From JAJRZX01 sp964472295 (GTDB taxonomy: Bacteria; Desulfobacterota; GWC2-55-46; JADFVP01), in the NCBI GenBank assembly GCA_964472295.1, contig CAYYJQ010000001.1:62001-126000 (forward strand): DNA of 64,000 nucleotides, in the 5' to 3' direction. A program made the position numbers and the translations under genes. This document shows, piece by piece, positions 51,780-60,556 of the stretch. Every line of letters begins with the position of its first letter. The stretch's first letter is position 1. Under the pieces are notes generated by a model. It was not told where the DNA came from. It did no database searches and saw nothing but the letters and a program-made list of their open reading frames with translations.

Positions 51780-53320
51780 CTGAGTTCCCTCATTGCCCTT
51801 GATATTTCAACGGAATCCTTAAAAGGCGTCCTCTTGCCCTTTACTATCTGGTAATCCTCGTGTCCCTTTCCGGCCACAAGTATAATATCGCCTTCACGGG
51901 CCGACCTTACGGCCGCTCTTATGGCCTCGCCACGCTCCGGCAGGACGGCATAGACCTTCTCGCCCATGGGGATATTCTTTAAAGAGCCCTCTTTTACGCT
52001 CACCTTTTTTATCCCTCCAAGGCCCGCCTCAATATCCTCTATTATCTCCAGAGGGTCCTCGTCCCTGGGGTTATCAGAGGTAACTATAATAATATCAGCG
52101 TATCTTGCCCCGGCCTCCGCCATCTCGGGCCTCTTTGTCCTGTCTCTATTCCCTCCGCACCCGAAGACAAGTATTACGCGCCCGCTCCGGCCCGCCTCCT
52201 GATTCATCTCCCTTACGGTCTCGAGGAGACGAAGAAGGGCGTCCGGCGTATGGGCGTAATCCACATAGGCCCTGAACGGGAGATCCTGGCCGACTGGTCT
52301 TATCTCCTCGAATCTTCCCGGCGCTCCCGTAAATTCTCTTATGCCCTTTTCTACGAGAGCCCTCTCAATACCGAGCCCAGAGGCCGCGCCTATGACCGAG
52401 AGGATGTTCTCGAGGTTGAACCTTCCCGTAACCCTTGTTGAGACCGAGACCTGTCCCCTTGGCGTTGATACGAGGGCCTCTATGCCGTCGGGCGTAATGG
52501 CATGGCCCAGCGGGCGCACATCGGCGTCTTCCGAGAAACCCGTTGTAATGGGCCGGGGCGCCTTTTCGGCAAGCCTTCTGCCAGAGGGGTCGTCAATGTT
52601 TATGACCGAGAAGCCCCTGTCTTTAAGGAGACTGAAGAGACGGGACTTTGCCTGAAAGTACTCTTCTTCAGTCTCATGATAATCCATGTGCTCGTGCGTA
52701 AGGTTCGTAAAGACAGCGGCGTCAAAGGCGCACCCGTCTACCCTTTTCTGGTCAAGGCCATGAGACGACACCTCCATGGCGCAGTGCGTCACCCCGGCCC
52801 CTCTCATATCCCGAAGAAGCCTCTGCAGGCGCGGGGCCCCCGGCGTGGTGTTCGGCGCGGGAAGGGTCTTGCCGCCAAATCTGTAATTCACGGTGCCCAC
52901 AACCCCGGGTGAGAACCCCGAGGCCCTGAAAATCGCCTCAAGAAGATAGGTTACAGTGGTCTTTCCGTTTGTTCCCGTAACCCCAACGAGGGTAAGCGCC
53001 TTGGATGGCTCGCCGTATATCGCCGAAGAGGCCCGTCCAATGGCCTCCCGCACGCTGGGGACCAGGATCTCCACTTCTGCCCTGTCTTTATAATCATCTC
53101 CAAGGGGCCTCTCGGTAAGGACGCACCGCGCGCCCCTATCGAGTGCCTCGCCAATGAAGTCGTATCCGTCAAGGCGTTGCCCCGGCACGGCGGCAAAGAG
53201 GCATCTGCCGCCTTCGAGAAGAGGGGACCTCGAGTCAGAGGTAATGTCCATTACTTCCATATCCTCGGGACCGGTTATCACGCAACCCTCCACCAGGTCT
53301 CTCAGTTCTCTTGCCTTCAT
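51776..53320 (-). CDS. murE: UDP-MurNAc-L-Ala-D-Glu--meso-diaminopimelate ligase
   Basis: The protein has 514 residues. The ATP loop VTGTNGKTTVTYLLE, YAHTPDALLRLLETV and the specificity motif DNPRDEDP are intact; DNPR marks use of meso-diaminopimelate, as in Gram-negative walls. It starts 33 bases after the ftsI stop and overlaps murF by four bases. Confidence 0.97.
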   Translation of the reverse strand: MKARELRDLVEGCVITGPEDMEVMDITSDSRSPLLEGGRCLFAAVPGQRLDGYDFIGEALDRGARCVLTERPLGDDYKDRAEVEILVPSVREAIGRASSAIYGEPSKALTLVGVTGTNGKTTVTYLLEAIFRASGFSPGVVGTVNYRFGGKTLPAPNTTPGAPRLQRLLRDMRGAGVTHCAMEVSSHGLDQKRVDGCAFDAAVFTNLTHEHMDYHETEEEYFQAKSRLFSLLKDRGFSVINIDDPSGRRLAEKAPRPITTGFSEDADVRPLGHAITPDGIEALVSTPRGQVSVSTRVTGRFNLENILSVIGAASGLGIERALVEKGIREFTGAPGRFEEIRPVGQDLPFRAYVDYAHTPDALLRLLETVREMNQEAGRSGRVILVFGCGGNRDRTKRPEMAEAGARYADIIIVTSDNPRDEDPLEIIEDIEAGLGGIKKVSVKEGSLKNIPMGEKVYAVLPERGEAIRAAVRSAREGDIILVAGKGHEDYQIVKGKRTPFKDSVEISRAMRELS

Positions 53321-53353
53321 CCACTGTCTCTGGCCATGACCGGGCCTCGCGCC

Positions 53354-55327
53354 TTACTGGAACCAGACCCTCACCACCTTTTCGCCCTTCAGCGGCCTGC
53401 CGGGCCTTGGGCTCTGGCGAACGGCCACGCCGCCGCCTATCATCTCTATCTTAATGGAATCCTCCATGGATACCCTGAGGGCCTTTCTAACGGTAAGGCC
53501 CCTGAAGTCAGGGACATAGCCCTCGCGCACCTTCCTTGTGACGTTCCTTGCCAAGGCCTTTTTAGCGCCCCTTGAGGCATGACGCGCGGACCTGGCCATC
53601 AATGGCCTCACCCCGGCGGAACCTGATGGCGTTACGCCAAGGTAGGAGAGGCTCTTGGAGGCTATCTCCCTAAAGGCCGGAGCCGCAACGTCTCCTCCAT
53701 AATATCCCTTTTGAGGCTCGTCAAGGGTGACGGTAATCACAAGTTCCGGGTCCTTTGCCGGGAGGAATCCGAAGAAACTCGATACATAGGCGCCCCTCTT
53801 GTAGCCGCCCTTCTTGAAGTCGGGTTTCTGTGCGGTGCCTGTCTTTCCGGCCACCTCGAAACCAGCGAGCGCCGCCTTCGTGCCCGTGCCTCCGGGCTCC
53901 GTGACCCTCACCATTAGACGCCTTATGGTCTTTGCTGTCTCTGCTGATATGGCCCTCCTTATGATGGCAGGGTTATTGGACTTCACCACGGACCCGCCAC
54001 TATCGCGCACCTCTCTAACTATATAGGGCCTCATGAGAAAACCGCCGTTGGCTATGGCCCCAAGGGCCGAGGCGAGCTGAATGGAAGATACGGAGAGACC
54101 CTGTCCAAAGGCAAGGGTATGGAGCGTGACACCCGACCATTTGTCAGGCGCGGGGAGTACGCCCGGCGTATCACCGGGCAGGTCTATGCCGGTCCTCCTC
54201 CCAAAGCCAAAGCCCCTGAGCGTCCTGTATACCCTCTCCCTGCCCATCTTATCGGCTATCTTAAGGGCCCCGATGTTACTCGAAAACTTGATTATATTTG
54301 CTACAGAGAGCCAGCCGTTCTTCTCGGCGTCATGAAAGACCCTGTCGGCTACCCTGAACTTTCCGTTCTCGCAGTAGAAGATGTCACCAGTCGTGACCAC
54401 GTTCTCCTCAAGGGCCCCGGCCACGAGAAAGACCTTAATGAGAGAGCCCGGCTCAAAGGTGTCCGTTACCGCGCGGTTACGCCAGAGGGCCGGTGAGGCG
54501 CGGCCAAAGTCATTGGGGTCAAAGCCCGGCTGGTTGGCCATGGCAAGGACCTCGCCAGTTGCAGGAGACATTACCACCGCAATGCCGCCCTTTGCCCCGG
54601 ACTTATCTATGGCCCTCTTGAGCGCGCTCTCGGTGACATACTGAATGGTCTTGTCAATGGTAAGTTCCACGCTCATGCCCTCAATCGGCACAACGTTGTC
54701 CGTGTCACCGTAGAGAATGAGCCTGCCGCGGGCATCCCTTCCGCCGCTTATCCGGCGGGCCGTGCCCACGAGGAACCTGTTGTACGAGTGCTCTATGCCC
54801 TCAAGGCCGTTGGAGTCCACGCCCGTAAAGCCTATGAGATTGGAGGCAAGGGTGCGGTTGGGGTAATAACGCCTGCTCTCCTTGATTATGCCCACACCCT
54901 TGATGGCGGCTATCTTCTCGCGGGCCGCTTCGTCAAGGTCTATCTGGCGTTTCAACCAGACAAAACCCCTGCCCCGCCGAATCTTCCTCTCAATGGCCGA
55001 GGCGCTCATGGACGTAATGGGCGCAAGGGCCCTTGCCACGGCCCTTGGAGACCTTATCTTCGTTGGCTGGGCGTATATGGAATCCACGTCAATGCTTATG
55101 GCAAGGGCCTTGAGGTTCCTGTCGTATATGGCCCCGCGCTTTGACTTAAGGCTCACGGTGCGCACGTGCTGGCGCGACGCCATCTTCCTCAGCGCGTCTC
55201 CCTCTATGACCTGGAGCTGGAACGCGCGCATGAATATCAGGGAAAAGGCGAGGAGAAAGAAGCCGAGCACCACAAAGACCCTTGGCCTTATCCTGTTTTT
55301 CTTCTCTTTTTTTCTCTTCTTTCTCAC
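53354..55327 (-). CDS. ftsI: Septal transpeptidase FtsI (PBP3) with C-terminal PASTA domain
   Basis: The protein has 657 residues: a basic tail, one membrane segment (VFVVLGFFLLAFSLIFMRAF), the PBP dimerisation domain, and a transpeptidase domain with SLIK (active serine in EPGSLIKVFL), SSN (IIKFSSNIGALK) and KTG (VAGKTGTAQKP). The last 65 residues (VPDFRGLTVRKALRVS) form a PASTA domain, absent in E. coli FtsI but usual in this group. It cross-links septal wall with FtsW. The start is GTG at 55327, overlapping the ftsL stop as GTGA. Confidence 0.95.
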   Translation of the reverse strand: MRKKRKKEKKNRIRPRVFVVLGFFLLAFSLIFMRAFQLQVIEGDALRKMASRQHVRTVSLKSKRGAIYDRNLKALAISIDVDSIYAQPTKIRSPRAVARALAPITSMSASAIERKIRRGRGFVWLKRQIDLDEAAREKIAAIKGVGIIKESRRYYPNRTLASNLIGFTGVDSNGLEGIEHSYNRFLVGTARRISGGRDARGRLILYGDTDNVVPIEGMSVELTIDKTIQYVTESALKRAIDKSGAKGGIAVVMSPATGEVLAMANQPGFDPNDFGRASPALWRNRAVTDTFEPGSLIKVFLVAGALEENVVTTGDIFYCENGKFRVADRVFHDAEKNGWLSVANIIKFSSNIGALKIADKMGRERVYRTLRGFGFGRRTGIDLPGDTPGVLPAPDKWSGVTLHTLAFGQGLSVSSIQLASALGAIANGGFLMRPYIVREVRDSGGSVVKSNNPAIIRRAISAETAKTIRRLMVRVTEPGGTGTKAALAGFEVAGKTGTAQKPDFKKGGYKRGAYVSSFFGFLPAKDPELVITVTLDEPQKGYYGGDVAAPAFREIASKSLSYLGVTPSGSAGVRPLMARSARHASRGAKKALARNVTRKVREGYVPDFRGLTVRKALRVSMEDSIKIEMIGGGVAVRQSPRPGRPLKGEKVVRVWFQ

Positions 55328-55695
55328 CTTGATACCTTTATTATCTGCCCCTCCGAGGGGTGCACAAGGCCCAGTTCAGTCATTGCTATGCGCTCGATTC
55401 GCTCAGGGGACTTGAGCCTCATGAACTCTATCTTGAGACGCCTGTTCTGCTCCATGAGCGTGCTTCTCTCCATGTTGGCCCTTGAGATGTCATATCCCAT
55501 GCTAACCACCGTTAGCCTGCACCATATGTAGAGAAAGAGCACGCCTATAACCGCAAGCGAGGCAAGGACCGCCATGGAGACAAACCTTATGTCACGGGGG
55601 TTGCGCCTTGCGCCGGCCCTCGAACGCGCGCCGCGCGCGGCCCCTGACTTTGAGACCGCGCCCCTGCCGATTCTCCTCGTAGTCGCGTGAGACAT
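55324..55695 (-). CDS. ftsL: Cell division protein FtsL
   Basis: The protein has 123 residues: a basic N-terminal tail, one membrane segment (VSMAVLASLAVIGVLFLYIW) and a leucine-zipper-like coiled coil (MERSTLMEQNRRLKIEFMRL). It is a small bitopic partner of FtsB and FtsQ. Conservation is low, so the call rests on size, topology and place between rsmH and ftsI. The N-terminal 40 residues are rich in Arg, Gly and Ala. Confidence 0.9.
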   Translation of the reverse strand: MSHATTRRIGRGAVSKSGAARGARSRAGARRNPRDIRFVSMAVLASLAVIGVLFLYIWCRLTVVSMGYDISRANMERSTLMEQNRRLKIEFMRLKSPERIERIAMTELGLVHPSEGQIIKVSR

Positions 55696-55817
55696 CTCTA
55701 AAAAACTCCCTATTACTCTCTCTGCCGCGGAGGGCGATTAAAAATTTTTATTCCCCCCTATGTTACGGAGTTGCGATTAAAAATCCTTATTCCCTCCAAT
55801 GCCACGGAACTGCGATT
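55696..55817. repeat. Tandem repeat, period 39 bp, between rsmH and ftsL
   Basis: CGATTAAAAA recurs at exactly 55735, 55774 and 55813, each followed by a run of T/C, and a more decayed unit lies at 55696. On the minus strand each unit repeats the end of rsmH (ATTTTTTAATCGC with its stop codon) plus TCCG, so the array probably arose by duplication of the rsmH stop region. Confidence 0.8.
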
Positions 55818-56751
55818 AAAAAATCTCAACGGCCCTTAGTCTCGCGCTCCTTGCCCTGGGGTTTTCCTCGACCTCGCCGGAGCCCGGTCTCACCACACGG
55901 CGCGTAATGACCTTTGCCCGGGGTGTCTTTCCACAGACGCAGCGAGGCAGGTCAGGCGGGCACTGGCAGGGAAAGGCCCACTCCCTGAAGGTCTTCTTCA
56001 CTATCCTGTCTTCCAGCGAGTGGTAGGATATGACCACCATGCGCCCACCACTTCCAAGAATCTCCAAACCGCCCTGAAGACCCTTCTCAAGGGCATCGAG
56101 TTCACTGTTTACAAAGATTCTCAGGGCCTGAAAGGTCCTTGTGGCCGGGTGGAGCCTCGCCGAGTGGTACCTCTTGGGGACGGCACCGAAGATTATCCCG
56201 GCAAGCTGGCCCGTGGTCTCTATGGGCCCTTGCTCCCTCGCCCTAACTATGGCCCTCGCTATCCTCATGGAGAACCTCTCCTCTCCAAAACGCCTGATTA
56301 TCTCCGCGAGTTCCCCTGCCTCCATGTTATTTACAATGTCTCTTGCCGATACCTTGCCGCGCCTGTCCATCCTCATGTCAAGGGGCGCGTCAAGCCTGAA
56401 ACTAAAACCCCGCGAGGCCTCATCGAGCTGATGGGAAGATACGCCAAGGTCAAGAAGCAGACCATCCACCTTACTGTAACCCGCCTCCCTTACGGCGTCC
56501 TTTATCCCTGAAAAATCAGCCCTTACCGTAAAAACCCTGTCTCTGTACCGGGAAAGCGCCCTCCTAGCCTCAGAGATTGCCGCCCCGTCGCGGTCAATCC
56601 CGATGAGCACCCCGTCTGGCCCAGAGGCCTCGAGTATGGCCCCCGCGTGCCCCCCGCCCCCCAATGTGCCATCCACATACACGCCGCCCCGGCGGCACTC
56701 AAGGTACTTGATAACCTCGCGCACCATGACGGGCCTATGCTCGTAAACCAT
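55816..56751 (-). CDS. rsmH: 16S rRNA (cytosine-1402-N4) methyltransferase
   Basis: The protein has 311 residues. The S-adenosylmethionine motif VDGTLGGGGHAGAIL, GLLLDLGVSSHQLDEASRGFSF, HPATRTFQALRIFVNSEL and ISYHSLEDRIVKKTF are diagnostic. It methylates C1402 in the ribosomal P site. Its ATG lies two bases after the mraZ stop, the usual start of a dcw cluster. Confidence 0.97.
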   Translation of the reverse strand: MVYEHRPVMVREVIKYLECRRGGVYVDGTLGGGGHAGAILEASGPDGVLIGIDRDGAAISEARRALSRYRDRVFTVRADFSGIKDAVREAGYSKVDGLLLDLGVSSHQLDEASRGFSFRLDAPLDMRMDRRGKVSARDIVNNMEAGELAEIIRRFGEERFSMRIARAIVRAREQGPIETTGQLAGIIFGAVPKRYHSARLHPATRTFQALRIFVNSELDALEKGLQGGLEILGSGGRMVVISYHSLEDRIVKKTFREWAFPCQCPPDLPRCVCGKTPRAKVITRRVVRPGSGEVEENPRARSARLRAVEIF

Positions 56752-56753
56752 GG

Positions 56754-57188
56754 TCAGAGCCCGAGACGTTCGAGGGTGTTGCCGATCTCTTCCGTGGACA
56801 CGGCGCCCTCAGCCCTGTCCCAGGCCTCCTTGGCCCATATCTCTATCTGCCTGTAGGCGCCTATGAGGACAATGTCCTTCTCAAAACCCGCGTAGTCGCG
56901 AAGGGCCTGAGGTATGAGTATGCGGCCAAGCCTGTCTATGACACAGTCCGCGGCGCTTGAATAAAAAAAGCGGAGAAATGCCCGCGTATCCTTCTTGAAC
57001 TCGGGCAACTCCGCTATCCTGGCCTCCAGCTTCTCCCACTCCTTGAGAGGATAGGCCACGAGGCAACCGTCATATGTAGTTACAACAAGTTTCGAGTCAT
57101 AGCGCTCGTTCAGGGTCTCACGAAGACGCGCAGGTATGCTGAGCCTGCCCTTGGCGTCAATGGTATGCTCGAACCTGCCCCTGAACAT
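56754..57188 (-). CDS. mraZ: Transcriptional regulator MraZ
   Basis: The protein has 144 residues with two SpoVT/AbrB-like halves, each with a DxxGR motif: DAKGRLSIPARLRE and DRLGRILIPQALRDY. MraZ forms rings that bind short direct repeats before its own gene and represses the dcw cluster. Such repeats are present 90-120 bases upstream. It is the first gene of the 16-gene cluster. Confidence 0.97.
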   Translation of the reverse strand: MFRGRFEHTIDAKGRLSIPARLRETLNERYDSKLVVTTYDGCLVAYPLKEWEKLEARIAELPEFKKDTRAFLRFFYSSAADCVIDRLGRILIPQALRDYAGFEKDIVLIGAYRQIEIWAKEAWDRAEGAVSTEEIGNTLERLGL

Positions 57189-57280
57189 GGCCGTGTCTCC
57201 CGCCTCTACTTGATAACGAGCCCTCCCTCAGGACATCTCCACTGTCCCAGGGGAGAGGCACCACTGAAAGAGACTTTTAT

Positions 57281-57310
57281 ACCACTCTATACCACTTCAT
57301 CCCACTCTAC
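57281..57310 (-). promoter_or_regulatory. MraZ-binding boxes
   Basis: On the minus strand three direct repeats AGTGGGAT, AGTGGTAT and AGTGGTAT occur with exact 10-bp spacing; a possible fourth AGTGG lies 21 bases further down, near 57261. They lie just after the expected transcription start, as in known MraZ-autoregulated dcw clusters. Confidence 0.8.
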
Positions 57311-57316
57311 GCCTCA

Positions 57317-57345
57317 ACTATATTCTTCCCGCATTTTTTTGTCAA
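57317..57345 (-). promoter_or_regulatory. Consensus sigma-70 promoter of the dcw cluster
   Basis: A perfect -35 TTGACA (57340-57345) and a -10 TATAGT (57317-57322) are separated by 17 bases. Transcription would begin near 57310, leaving a 120-base leader that contains the MraZ boxes. The stretch from 57346 to 57594 has no gene, only G- and A-rich runs. Confidence 0.8.
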
Positions 57346-57594
57346 GAGGTATTTGAGGCCAGAACATGAAAAACAGGGGAGGGACAGGAGAAAGAGAAAA
57401 AAATCCCACTTTCTTTTGGAAAAAAGAAAGTTTTTTAATCAAGGCGCCTTATTTACCGCGACTCCGGGGGCAGGGGGCATGAGACGGCCAATCCGTTGCC
57501 AGGGAAACTATGCCAAAGAAAACCAATAAAAAAACCCTGGCCCAATTCAGGGGCAGGGGGGGTCATGGGTCTGCATCCAAAACCCGCGAGGCAA

Positions 57595-58476
57595 TCACTT
57601 CTTCTTTTTGCTCTCCTTCCGATGACCGTCTTTTACGTCCTGGTCCTTCTTTATCTTCTTTACCTTCTTCTCTATGGCCTCGGCCCTCTTTTTGTAGTCC
57701 GCGGCCTCGGTGTTACCAGGGTCCATGGCCAGGACTTTCGTCCACTCCTTTACGGCCTTGTCGAGTTCTTCTTTCTGAAAGAAGGTAACACCGTTCTTAA
57801 GATGGAAGTCAATATAGTGTTGTCTCTCTATGCGGGCCATCTCCAGGAGAACGTCGGCGTCCTTGTAGTAGGGCATTACCCTGAGGGCCACCTTGAACTG
57901 CCTCATGGCCCTGTTGTACTTGCCGGAGAGGAGATAGAGTTTGCCCTTTACATAATGACGCTCAGCCTTTTCCTCGGGCACGACCTCGTTCTTCTTGGCC
58001 TTCTGTATCTTCTTCTTGACCTCCTCGATGTCCGGGATGGGCTCGCCGGGCTTCTCGCCCGTGGAGATCCCGCCGAGGAGCGCGAGTTTCTTGCTGGCCC
58101 ATTTATTTGAAGGGTTGTACCTGAGGGCAAGGGTGTACTCGTGCATGGCCTTATTTAGTATACCGGCCTTCTCATATGCCTCGGCCATCTCCATGTGCTC
58201 TCTTGAGAGCTTCAAGGCGAGGGCGTTTATGTCCTTGAGGAGTTTCTTGGCCTTATTGTACTCAGGGTCATCCCTTGGGATTGCCTTTACCCTCTCCCTT
58301 GCCTGCGGGATAAAGCCCTGCTCAAAGAGTATCTCGGCCTGCCGGTAATCAGAAGCCACTATGTAATCAGGGCCAATACCAACGCACCCGGAAAGACCGA
58401 GCGCCCCGACAAGCAGACTAAGGCAGAAAGCCCTCTTCGCCCATGACCCTGATAGTGTTCTCCACGACTTTATCAA
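57595..58476 (-). CDS. TPR-like lipoprotein
   Basis: From TTG at 58476, which has GGAGGG about nine bases upstream, the protein has 293 residues. A signal with lipobox LSGC is followed by helical repeats that fit tetratricopeptide units (AEAYEKAGILNKAMHEYTLALRYNPSN, GKLYLLSGKYNRAMRQFKVALRVMP, LDKAVKEWTKVLAMDPGN) and a very Lys-rich tail. It probably acts as a periplasmic scaffold. Its start lies 59 bases inside the end of the cyclase gene, so the two are co-transcribed and perhaps act together. The exact start is uncertain; TTG at 58506 is the far end of the frame. Confidence 0.8.
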   Translation of the reverse strand: MIKSWRTLSGSWAKRAFCLSLLVGALGLSGCVGIGPDYIVASDYRQAEILFEQGFIPQARERVKAIPRDDPEYNKAKKLLKDINALALKLSREHMEMAEAYEKAGILNKAMHEYTLALRYNPSNKWASKKLALLGGISTGEKPGEPIPDIEEVKKKIQKAKKNEVVPEEKAERHYVKGKLYLLSGKYNRAMRQFKVALRVMPYYKDADVLLEMARIERQHYIDFHLKNGVTFFQKEELDKAVKEWTKVLAMDPGNTEAADYKKRAEAIEKKVKKIKKDQDVKDGHRKESKKKK

Positions 58477-59842
58477 CCTCAGCCCTCCATTGGTCCTTGA
58501 GCTCAACTATACTATAAAGTCCAAGAGGCTTGTCAATACCTTTTATAATCCCCGGTTCTACCTCCCGGCACCTCGCGAAATCCTTGATAGATGGATAGAG
58601 CCCCTCCCTGATGAGTATCTCCCCGCCATCGGCAATATCCGAGAGCCGCGAGGCCATGTTCACGGCCTCGCCAACAGCCGTATACTCCATCCTCATCATG
58701 GAGCCCATGTTGCCGACTATCACCGGGCCGGAATCAAGGCCAAAGCCCATGCAAAAGGGTAGCGCCCCGCGCTCCTCGCGCATGGCGTTAACCCTCTCAA
58801 GGACATCCCTTATGGCAACAGTCGTCTTTACGGCCTGCTCAAGATGCTGGGGGGTGAATATGGGAGAGCCGAAGACACACATTACGGCGTCGCCTATGAA
58901 CTTGTCTATCGTGCCGCCAAAGGCGAAGACCACCTCGGTGATGAGGCTGAAGTACCTGTTAAGGAGTTCCACGGTCTGCTCTGGGCTCATGTCCTGCACA
59001 TGGCGGGTAAAATCCCTTATATCGGCGAAAAATACAGTAAGCCTCCTGCTCTTGCCGCCAAGGTCAAGGCTCTCAGGGGTCTTCAGTATCTCGTCGGCCA
59101 CCTCGGGGCTGACGTAAAGGTTGAAGACCTCCTTCATGACCTCCTTTTTCTTCAGTTCCGAGGCCATATGGTTAAATGACCTTATGAGCTCGCCCACCTC
59201 GTCCCCGCGGCCCTCTGGTATCTTATAACTGAAGTTGCCGCGGACTATCTCCTGCGTGCCCTTGAGGAGCATGAAAATGGGCCGGAGGAGCCCGGAGGCA
59301 AGGGGGATGGAGAGGAGGGAGACAAAGATTATGGCTATTAAGGTGATTATTACAAGGCTTGTCACCACGGCCCTCACCCTCTCGCTGATAAAGGCCTTTG
59401 AGAAAGAGACCACAGTGTAGCCCACGCGGGTATCCTTGAATACAACAGGGGTGGCATAGGTAATGGATGCGTCGTCCTCGGCGACTACCCAGGGAAAATC
59501 ACCGCTTGCCTTCTCGATGCGGTCAGCAAAGGCAACCCTGCCGCCAATGCTATCCATATTCCTGTAGGCCTTGACCATTAACTTTTCGTCAAGTATGTAA
59601 GCGTCTGATATGGTGGGGTTCTTGAGGATATTCTCGATGAGCTGGCTCATTGCCAGGCTGTCGTTCTCAAGGAGGGGAAACTTGCTGTTACGCGAGAAGC
59701 CGTCAGTCACGGCCCCGGCCATGGACCTTATCTGCGACTCCATGGAGTGTTTCTGGCTCACCACCATGAAGGCGCCCATAACCGAGGTAATGGCGCAGAG
59801 GAGTATGGAGAGGATTATGGCGTACTTGAGTTTTATACCCAT
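58418..59842 (-). CDS. Membrane-bound class III nucleotide cyclase with HAMP domain
   Basis: The protein has 474 residues: an N-terminal membrane segment, a periplasmic sensor region (about 35-155), a second membrane segment (VVTSLVIITLIAIIFVSLL), a HAMP linker (LLRPIFMLLKGTQEIVRGNF) and a class III cyclase domain. The metal-binding Asp residues in FFADIRDFT and KFIGDAVMCVFG and the base-binding Lys are present. In VGEAVNMASRL a Glu replaces the Asp often found in adenylate cyclases (GDxVN), so cAMP is likely but cGMP cannot be excluded. It likely senses a periplasmic signal; the lipoprotein gene that overlaps its end may encode a partner. Confidence 0.9.
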   Translation of the reverse strand: MGIKLKYAIILSILLCAITSVMGAFMVVSQKHSMESQIRSMAGAVTDGFSRNSKFPLLENDSLAMSQLIENILKNPTISDAYILDEKLMVKAYRNMDSIGGRVAFADRIEKASGDFPWVVAEDDASITYATPVVFKDTRVGYTVVSFSKAFISERVRAVVTSLVIITLIAIIFVSLLSIPLASGLLRPIFMLLKGTQEIVRGNFSYKIPEGRGDEVGELIRSFNHMASELKKKEVMKEVFNLYVSPEVADEILKTPESLDLGGKSRRLTVFFADIRDFTRHVQDMSPEQTVELLNRYFSLITEVVFAFGGTIDKFIGDAVMCVFGSPIFTPQHLEQAVKTTVAIRDVLERVNAMREERGALPFCMGFGLDSGPVIVGNMGSMMRMEYTAVGEAVNMASRLSDIADGGEILIREGLYPSIKDFARCREVEPGIIKGIDKPLGLYSIVELKDQWRAEVDKVVENTIRVMGEEGFLP

Positions 59843-60048
59843 CTGTCTTTTCTTGCCCGGCCCGCGGCCTTAATGGGAAGGTGTAAGATAGAGATGCCTT
59901 TGATGGCCGCTGCATTGGAAAGCGGCAGATGCTTTCTTAAGCAGGGGTTACTCAGAAGAAAAAATTATTGCCCGCAGGAGATGTTCCGCATGGCCCTTAA
60001 AGCCCCTGCCGGACTATCGAGCGGAAAGGCCGCCATGTCTCTCTAAAA

Positions 60049-60446
60049 GGACGCCGGAGGGTACTCTGTAAGCCGGATTCTGTAATCCCCCAGAGGGGAC
60101 GGCGGCCATTCATCTGGGACCACTGTTGCCAGTGGCCTCATGCAACCTACCCGTTCCGCCCGTTCCCCGGAGGGAGGCGAAGGGCGGGCCGCCCTTGAAG
60201 CGGAACCTATTCGGTCTTGCACCGGGAGGGGGTTGCCAAGCCCTGCCAGTCGCCCGGCAGGCTGGTGGGCTCTTACCCCGCCTTTTCACCCTTACCCCTT
60301 CACTGGGAAGGGGCGGTATCTTTTCTGTGGCCCTGTCCCTGGAGTTGCCTCCGGTCGCTGTTAGCGACCTCCCTGCCCTATGGTGTCCGGACTTTCCTCC
60401 ACCGGGGCTTAACCGGTAGCGGCCGCCCCGTTACCCTCCGGCGTCC
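60049..60446 (-). ncRNA. rnpB: RNase P RNA, bacterial type A
   Basis: The minus strand begins GGACGCCGGAGGGTAAC and ends GTACCCTCCGGCGTCC, which pair as helix P1. Universal blocks are present: GAGGAAAGTCCGGAC near the 5' end and ACAGAATCCGGCTTAC near the 3' end. The length of about 398 nt fits type A. A run of T follows P1 and may end transcription. It is the catalytic part of RNase P, which trims tRNA 5' ends. No protein gene overlaps it. Confidence 0.95.
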
Positions 60447-60480
60447 TTTTGGTAAGGCCCGAGCCTTACACCAATTTTTT

Positions 60481-60509
60481 ATGATACGCTGATAGGTATT
60501 GAAAATCAA
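60481..60509 (-). promoter_or_regulatory. Predicted promoter of rnpB
   Basis: A -35 TTGATT (60504-60509) and a -10 TATCAT (60481-60486) are 17 bases apart. Between them and the mature RNA lies a hairpin GTAAGGC-TCGG-GCCTTAC (about 60450-60470), which would be part of a 5' precursor or may act as a terminator on the plus strand, where TTTTTT follows. Confidence 0.6.
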
Positions 60510-60556
60510 GAAGAAGTGAGAATAACAGAGGAAGACAGAGGGCGCGGCCAGCCGGC

